Positions 7,901-10,970 of a stretch of DNA of 10,970 nucleotides are shown piece by piece. How positions within the stretch are numbered: position 1 is the first letter of the stretch; each line of letters opens with the position of its first letter. The stretch is from contig JAGRMP010000264.1 of the NCBI GenBank assembly GCA_020441225.1, positions 6,676-17,645 of the forward strand. Reading direction: 5' to 3'. This DNA comes from Maritimibacter sp. GTDB taxonomy: Bacteria; Pseudomonadota; Alphaproteobacteria; Rhodobacterales; Rhodobacteraceae. Below the pieces are notes generated by a model. It saw only the letters and a list, made by a program, of their open reading frames with translations, was not told the origin of the DNA and made no database searches. A program made the position numbers and the translations under genes.

Positions 7901-8064
7901 CGTCCTCGCTGCTGACACTGGTGGTCGTGCCGGTGCTGCTGACCTACACCGAGGGCCTGTCGCGCCGGATGGTCCGGCTGTTTCCCGCGCCCCCCGACCA
8001 CGGCCATGGCGCCGGCCGTGCCGGTGGCTCCGAGCGGAATCCCGACGGCGAACCGGCGCAGTAG
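4912..8064 (+). CDS. RND-family efflux pump, inner-membrane permease (HAE-1/AcrB-like)
   Basis: A proton-driven exporter that normally works as a trimer with the adaptor. At 1050 residues it is full length. The first transmembrane helix is about 11-29, followed by the typical [15 protein letters not shown], and a large periplasmic loop runs to about 335. TM2-TM6 span about 336-485, with [22 protein letters not shown] at 352-373. The proton-relay pair Asp401-Asp402 sits in [13 protein letters not shown]. A second periplasmic loop follows TM7 (about 535-552). Near the C-terminus, [16 protein letters not shown] carries Lys925, matching AcrB Lys940. All three relay residues are present, so the pump looks functional. 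The ATG at 4912 has GGAG at 4900-4903. Upstream in-frame open sequence overlaps the adaptor and is not coding. The hydrophilic C-tail after about residue 1020 is Gly/Pro/His-rich. The sequence places it with hydrophobic/amphiphilic-compound RND pumps and not clearly with heavy-metal ones; the substrate is unknown. Confidence 0.95.
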   Translation: [1050 protein letters not shown]

Positions 8065-8078
8065 CCTGCCGGTTCGCC
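8047..8078 (+). terminator. stem-loop enclosing the RND pump stop codon
   Basis: Perfect 11-base arms GGCGAACCGGC (8047-8057) and GCCGGTTCGCC (8068-8078) flank a 10-base loop containing the TAG stop at 8062-8064. No T-run follows, so it is not a canonical intrinsic terminator. It could protect the 3' end of the efflux mRNA or assist termination. The stem is seen directly; function is inferred. Confidence 0.4.
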
Positions 8079-8185
8079 GCGGCGCAGAGCGAAATCCGGC
8101 CCAGGGGTCGAGATAAGCCTTGATCGGTCGCCGATTCCGTGTCGGAGTGAGCGCCGTCCGCCCGCAATAGTTTTTCCCAATGGCG

Positions 8186-8243
8186 CCTGCGCAGGAATCA
8201 AATGGTTGCGCCCGCAGCGCGGGACTATTCCTGCAGCGCAGGA
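8186..8243. repeat. three related palindromes plus imperfect direct repeat upstream of the TRAP operon
   Basis: Within the 376-base gap between pump and TRAP genes, three palindromes share the pattern CCYGC-(AGC)-GCRGGA: CCTGC/GCAGGA at 8186-8196 without spacer, CCCGC-AGC-GCGGGA at 8211-8224 and CCTGC-AGC-GCAGGA at 8230-8243. A weaker relative, CCTGCAGGA, occurs at 8360-8368. In addition GCGCAGGAATCAAATGG (8189-8205) recurs imperfectly at 8236-8251, and GCAGGAAT (8191-8198) pairs with ATTCCTGC (8227-8234) around the middle unit. The cluster ends 40 bases before the putative -35. It may be an array of regulator sites, a folded RNA at the end of the efflux transcript, or a repeat element. The rest of 8079-8280 shows no gene. 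Confidence 0.5.
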
Positions 8244-8282
8244 TCGAATGGCGAGATCCACCGGGTGTTCGAAAGATATGTA

Positions 8283-8309
8283 TTGTCAGTAATGATTATA
8301 TGATATAAT
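8283..8309 (+). promoter_or_regulatory. extended -10 promoter of the TRAP operon
   Basis: TGATATAAT at 8301-8309 is an exact match to the extended -10 form TGnTATAAT. TTGTCA at 8283-8288 matches five of six -35 bases at a 15-base spacing, which is short but tolerable for an extended -10. It lies in an AT-rich island that stands out from the surrounding GC-rich DNA. Predicted initiation is near 8316, giving a leader of about 125 bases before dctP. No gene or conserved riboswitch was recognised in this leader. Confidence 0.65.
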
Positions 8310-8313
8310 CATT
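8291..8313. promoter_or_regulatory. operator-like perfect inverted repeat over the TRAP promoter -10
   Basis: AATGATTATA and its exact reverse complement TATAATCATT flank TGA, forming a 23-base site that covers the whole -10 element. A regulator bound here would exclude RNA polymerase. AT-rich symmetric sites in this position are common for GntR-family (FCD/FadR-type) repressors of sugar-acid or organic-acid TRAP operons, but no regulator gene for it lies in the window, so the binder is only a guess. Confidence 0.65.
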
Positions 8314-8324
8314 GTCGACGACAA
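8312..8324. promoter_or_regulatory. second palindrome TTGTCG-A-CGACAA at the predicted transcription start
   Basis: Perfect six-base arms around a single A, overlapping the last two bases of the larger inverted repeat and spanning the predicted +1. The ATTGTC half also appears at 8282-8287, within the -35. The TTGT...ACAA shape resembles FadR-type GntR operators. It may be a second binding site for the same or another regulator. Confidence 0.5.
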
Positions 8325-8440
8325 CAGGTTCCGCCGCGGGCCGTTCGGAATTCCGGCCGCCTGCAGGACCGCGCGACAGGGACGCGGGGGCAAGCGACGC
8401 GACGGGCAATCGACAGGCGTGGTCAATAGGGAGGAAACAC

Positions 8441-9493
8441 ATGACCAAGCGTATTATTCTCGGGCTTTCGGCCGGGGTGGCAATGACGGCACTGGCCGCC
8501 GGTGGCGCCTTTGCCCAGGAAGTTACCCTCAAGCTGCACCAGTTCCTGCCCGCGCAGGCCAACGTTCCGGTGCAGATCCTCGATGTCTGGGCCGACAATG
8601 TCGAGAAGGATTCGGACGGCCGGATCAAGGTCGAGCGCTACGCCGCGATGGCGCTGGGCGGCACCCCGCCCGAGCTGATGGACCAGGCGATCGACGGGAT
8701 CGCCGACGTGGTCTGGACCGTGGTCGGCTACACGCCCGGCCGCTACCCCACCACCGAAGTGTTCGAACTGCCCTTCATGGTCTCCGACGCCCGTGAGGCC
8801 TCGTGCGCCTATTGGAAGATTTTCGACGAGAAGATGAAAGACGGCGAGTTTGCCGACCTGCATATCGTCGGCACCTGGGTCCACGGCCCCGGCATGTTCC
8901 ACACCGCCGAACCGGTGACCGTGCCGGAAGACCTTCAGGGCATGAAGATCCGCGGCGGCTCGGTGCTGGTCAACAAGCTTCTCGAGCGCGTCGGCGCCAC
9001 CCCGGTCGGCATGCCGGTCCCGGCGGTGTCGGAAGCCCTGTCCAAGGGTGTGATCGACGGCACCACCATTCCGTGGGAAGTGACCGCCTCGCTCAAGGTG
9101 CCGGAACTGGTGACCAACCACACCGAGTTCGAGGGCCCGGCGCTCTACAACCTCACCTTCGTGCTCGCCATGAACAAGGGTGTCTACGACGGGCTGTCCG
9201 ACGAGAACAAGGCGGTGATCGACGCCAACTCCGGCCTTGCCTTCTCGGTTTTCGCCGGCGGCACGATGGAAGCGGCCGACGGCCCGGCCCGCCAGATCGC
9301 GGTCGATCTCGGCAACAACATCATCACCGTTTCGGAAGAAGATGCGAAAGCCTGGGATGCGATCGTCAACCCGATCTACGAAGAATGGGAAGCCGAAATG
9401 CCGGGCCGCGCCGAACTGGTCGATGAGGCCAAGACGCTGATGGCCCAGTGCGGGGCCGACATGGCCAGCATCGACACCTACGGCGCGCACTGA
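8441..9493 (+). CDS. dctP: TRAP transporter periplasmic solute-binding protein (DctP family)
   Basis: A 350-residue periplasmic receptor that captures an organic acid and passes it to the DctQM membrane complex. Residues 1-25 form a signal peptide: MTKR, a hydrophobic core, and a probable signal peptidase I site after AFA, before QEVTLKL. The mature protein has the DctP two-lobe pattern. LQGMKIRGGS contains Arg171, at the position of the conserved arginine that binds the ligand carboxylate in this family. PVPAVSEALSKGVIDGTTIPWE (about 188-209) is the family's second signature. GGGAGG at 8429-8434 sits six bases before the ATG; the open frame back to 8312 is leader, not coding. It is followed by dctQ and dctM after a 90-base gap. 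DctP proteins bind many substrates, so the C4-dicarboxylate name should not be taken literally. A WTVVGYTPGRYPTTEVFELPFM segment marks a subfamily whose ligand I cannot state with certainty. Confidence 0.93.
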   Translation: MTKRIILGLSAGVAMTALAAGGAFAQEVTLKLHQFLPAQANVPVQILDVWADNVEKDSDGRIKVERYAAMALGGTPPELMDQAIDGIADVVWTVVGYTPGRYPTTEVFELPFMVSDAREASCAYWKIFDEKMKDGEFADLHIVGTWVHGPGMFHTAEPVTVPEDLQGMKIRGGSVLVNKLLERVGATPVGMPVPAVSEALSKGVIDGTTIPWEVTASLKVPELVTNHTEFEGPALYNLTFVLAMNKGVYDGLSDENKAVIDANSGLAFSVFAGGTMEAADGPARQIAVDLGNNIITVSEEDAKAWDAIVNPIYEEWEAEMPGRAELVDEAKTLMAQCGADMASIDTYGAH

Positions 9494-9513
9494 GCCCAAC
9501 ACGATGCGTGATT

Positions 9514-9542
9514 CGCGCGGCGGGGCAGGGCTTCGCCGCGCG
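9514..9542 (+). promoter_or_regulatory. dctP-dctQ intercistronic stem-loop
   Basis: CGCGCGGCG (9514-9522) and CGCCGCGCG (9534-9542) form a nine-pair GC-only stem with an 11-base loop, 20 bases after the dctP stop. CTTTCC follows, so there is no proper T-run. Stem-loops after the binding-protein gene are common in binding-protein-dependent uptake operons, where they stabilise that part of the mRNA and reduce expression of the membrane genes. That role is inferred here. Confidence 0.5.
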
Positions 9543-9547
9543 CCTTT

Positions 9548-9577
9548 CCGGGGCCGAGACCCCGGGCAGATCCGGGG
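9548..9577 (+). promoter_or_regulatory. mutually exclusive hairpins before dctQ
   Basis: Three alternating segments, CCGGGG (9548-9553), CCCCGG (9560-9565) and CCGGGG (9572-9577), are each separated by six bases. The middle one can pair with either neighbour. Pairing with the downstream copy would sequester the G-run that serves as the only Shine-Dalgarno-like sequence before dctQ at 9584; pairing with the upstream copy would free it. Complementarity is seen directly. Use as a translational switch is inference. Confidence 0.4.
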
Positions 9578-9583
9578 GGCCCC

Positions 9584-10189
9584 ATGTATCGCTTCTTTAT
9601 GAGCCTGTCGCGGCTTATGGCCATCGTCGGGGGCTTCGTGCTGTCGCTCCTGGTGGCGATCGTCGTGCTCTCGATCCTCGGCCGCGAGCTGAATTCGATG
9701 CTGCACGGCGGCGTCTTCGCGGGCAGCGGGTTCGCCGCCTGGGTCCTCGGGATCGAGCTTCCGGGGATCTGGGGCCCGATCAAGCTCGGGCCGGTCAACG
9801 GCGACTACGAGCTGGTCGAATCCGGGATCGCCTTTGCCATCTTCGCTTTTCTGCCGCTCGCCCAGATCACCGGGGCGCATGCCACCGTCGACATCTTCAC
9901 GAGCTGGATGTCCGAGCCGGTGCAGAAGGTCCTGACCGCGATCATCGACATCGCTTTCGCGGTGGTGCTGGTGCTGATCGCGCTGCAATTGTTCCACGGC
10001 ACCGTCGACAAGATGGAACGGCACCAGACCACGTTCCTGCTGCAGTTCCCGGTCTGGTGGGCCTACGCGGTCAGCCTGTTCGGCGCTGTCATGGCGGCGG
10101 TCGTGTCCGTCTATCTCGCCCTTGCCCGTTCCGCCGAACTCGTGACCGGGCGCCGTCATGTCCCCCATGGTGAAGGAGCCGACCATTGA
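9584..10189 (+). CDS. dctQ: TRAP transporter small membrane subunit (DctQ family)
   Basis: A 201-residue integral membrane protein, partner of DctM in Na+- or H+-coupled uptake. Hydrophobic helices are visible at about 11-33, 78-97, 112-136 and 153-181, the usual four. The segment NGDYELVESGIAFAIFAFLPLAQITGAHATVDIF (about 72-105) is the DctQ signature. Between the first two helices lies a loop of about 45 residues (about 34-77) containing a moderately hydrophobic stretch, AAWVLGIELPGIWG, which makes the protein somewhat longer than minimal DctQ proteins. The ATG at 9584 is preceded only by a G-run and not an AGGAGG-type site; no better start is seen. Its TGA overlaps the TTG start of dctM, so the two are very likely translationally coupled. 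Confidence 0.92.
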   Translation: MYRFFMSLSRLMAIVGGFVLSLLVAIVVLSILGRELNSMLHGGVFAGSGFAAWVLGIELPGIWGPIKLGPVNGDYELVESGIAFAIFAFLPLAQITGAHATVDIFTSWMSEPVQKVLTAIIDIAFAVVLVLIALQLFHGTVDKMERHQTTFLLQFPVWWAYAVSLFGAVMAAVVSVYLALARSAELVTGRRHVPHGEGADH

Positions 10190-10970
10190 CCAATATCGAG
10201 ATCGGCCTGTGGTCCTTCCCGGTCCTCATGGTGGCCATTTTCCTGCGTGTCCCGATCGGGCTTGCGATGTTCCTTGCCGGTTTCCTCGGCCTCGGCATCA
10301 TCAATGACGGCTTCACCATCGGCCTCGCCAAGCTCAAGACCGAGGTCTTTACGACGTTCTCGAGCTACTCGCTGTCGATCGTGCCGCTGTTCCTCTTGAT
10401 GGGCCATTTCGCCACGCTCGGCGGCATGAGCCAGGCGCTGTTCAAGGCCGCCGAAGGCTGGCTCGGCCACCGCCGTGGCGGCGTCGCCATGGCCGCCATC
10501 GGCGCCTGCGCGGGCTTCGGTGCGATCTGCGGCTCCTCGCTCGCGACCGCCGCCACGATGGGCCGCACCGCGCTGCCGGAGCTGCGCAAGTACGGCTATT
10601 CGGGCGGCTTCTCGACCGCGACGCTCGCCGCCGGCGGCACGCTCGGGATCCTGATCCCGCCCTCGGTGGTGCTGGTGATCTACGCCATCCTCGCCGAGCA
10701 GAACATCGCCAAGCTGTTCCTCGCGGCCCTCGTGCCCGGCCTGCTCGCGGCCCTCGGCTATGTCATCACCATCTCGATCTACGTCCGCCTCAACCCCGAG
10801 AGCGCCGGTATCCGGCCGCCGGTGCCGATGGGCGAACGGATGCGCGCCGTGGTCGACGTCTGGCCGGTGCTGCTGGTCTTCGGCCTCGTGGTCGGCGGCA
10901 TCTACGGCGGGCTGTTCACCCCCACCGAGGGTGCGGCCGTGGGCGCGCTCGGCACCGGCATCATCGCCTT
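10186..10970 (+). CDS. dctM: TRAP transporter large membrane subunit (DctM family), 3' end outside window
   Basis: The main translocation subunit, about 420-440 residues in this family; the first 261 are visible. It begins TNIEIGLWSFPVLMVAIFLRVPIGLAMFLAG after a TTG start at 10186 that overlaps the dctQ TGA. AAGGAG at 10173-10178, seven bases upstream, supports this start; an in-frame ATG at 10228 (residue 15) would cut into the first helix. Family motifs are clear: VPLFLLMGHFA (about 66-76), GAICGSSLATAATMGRTALPE (about 113-133), the re-entrant-loop region AAGGTLGILIPPSVVLVIYAI (about 147-167) and FTPTEGAAVGA near the window end. Several helices alternate with these. With DctP and DctQ it forms a complete tripartite transporter. 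No break or frameshift is seen in the visible part. Confidence 0.93.
   Translation, partial: MTNIEIGLWSFPVLMVAIFLRVPIGLAMFLAGFLGLGIINDGFTIGLAKLKTEVFTTFSSYSLSIVPLFLLMGHFATLGGMSQALFKAAEGWLGHRRGGVAMAAIGACAGFGAICGSSLATAATMGRTALPELRKYGYSGGFSTATLAAGGTLGILIPPSVVLVIYAILAEQNIAKLFLAALVPGLLAALGYVITISIYVRLNPESAGIRPPVPMGERMRAVVDVWPVLLVFGLVVGGIYGGLFTPTEGAAVGALGTGIIA

Noticed and set aside
4186..8007. Very long open frame on the - strand (1273 codons) opposite the adaptor and pump genes
   Set aside because: It lies antisense to two clearly recognised genes, its translation is low-complexity and rich in Arg, Asp, Gly and His, and no domain is recognisable. Such shadows are expected with GC-rich third positions.
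7970..8064. Gly/Pro/His-rich C-tail of the RND pump as a metal-binding module
   Set aside because: Only two or three histidines and no recognised motif; hydrophilic variable tails are common in RND pumps.
8291..8324. Divergent promoter on the - strand from the same AT-rich island
   Set aside because: The inverted repeat inevitably puts a TATAAT on the - strand too, but there is no TGn extension and no credible - strand gene downstream of it.
8312..8440. N-terminal extension of dctP upstream of 8441
   Set aside because: The start at 8441 has a strong GGGAGG site and leads directly into a signal peptide; the extension would bury the signal peptide and begin at the promoter.

Overview
The window is about 11 kb of very GC-rich DNA with strong G/C bias at third codon positions. 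The gene content (a fused NAD(P)H dehydrogenase-SelD protein, a selenouridine synthase, an RND efflux pump and a TRAP transporter) suggests an alphaproteobacterium, most likely of the Rhodobacterales type. This is inferred from gene types and base composition, not from a phylogenetic marker. No tRNA, rRNA, CRISPR array, insertion sequence or phage gene was seen. The window cuts a gene at each end.

Region 1 (1-3039) is a selenium block. The C-terminal part of tRNA 2-selenouridine synthase (mnmH/selU, + strand) converges on a 729-residue protein on the - strand. That protein joins an N-terminal two-Rossmann FAD/NAD(P)H dehydrogenase domain to a complete selenophosphate synthetase (SelD). SelD makes selenophosphate and MnmH uses it to put selenium into wobble uridines of tRNA. 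The 91-base gap between their stops holds two tandem perfect palindromes.

Region 2 (3040-8078) is an efflux operon. A divergent promoter region with a perfect inverted repeat (3131-3150) precedes a GbsR/MarR-type regulator. A periplasmic adaptor (MFP/HlyD family) follows after 3 bases, and a full-length RND pump (1050 residues) after 5 more. No outer-membrane channel gene is present, so the pump probably uses one encoded elsewhere. A stem-loop encloses the pump's stop codon.

Region 3 (8079-10970) is a TRAP-type uptake operon. A 376-base intergenic region (8065-8440) contains an array of three related palindromes, then an AT-rich island with an extended -10 promoter overlapped by a perfect 10+10 inverted repeat and a second palindrome just downstream. 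The genes are a periplasmic solute-binding protein (DctP), a small membrane subunit (DctQ) and a large membrane subunit (DctM). DctM starts at a TTG overlapping the dctQ stop and runs off the window. The dctP-dctQ gap can form stem-loops, one pairing of which would cover the G-rich segment before dctQ.

The three blocks look functionally independent. No clearly new multi-gene system is visible. The most interesting material is non-coding: the palindrome arrays, the two operator-like sites and the alternative hairpins between dctP and dctQ. The SelD fusion is also worth attention.
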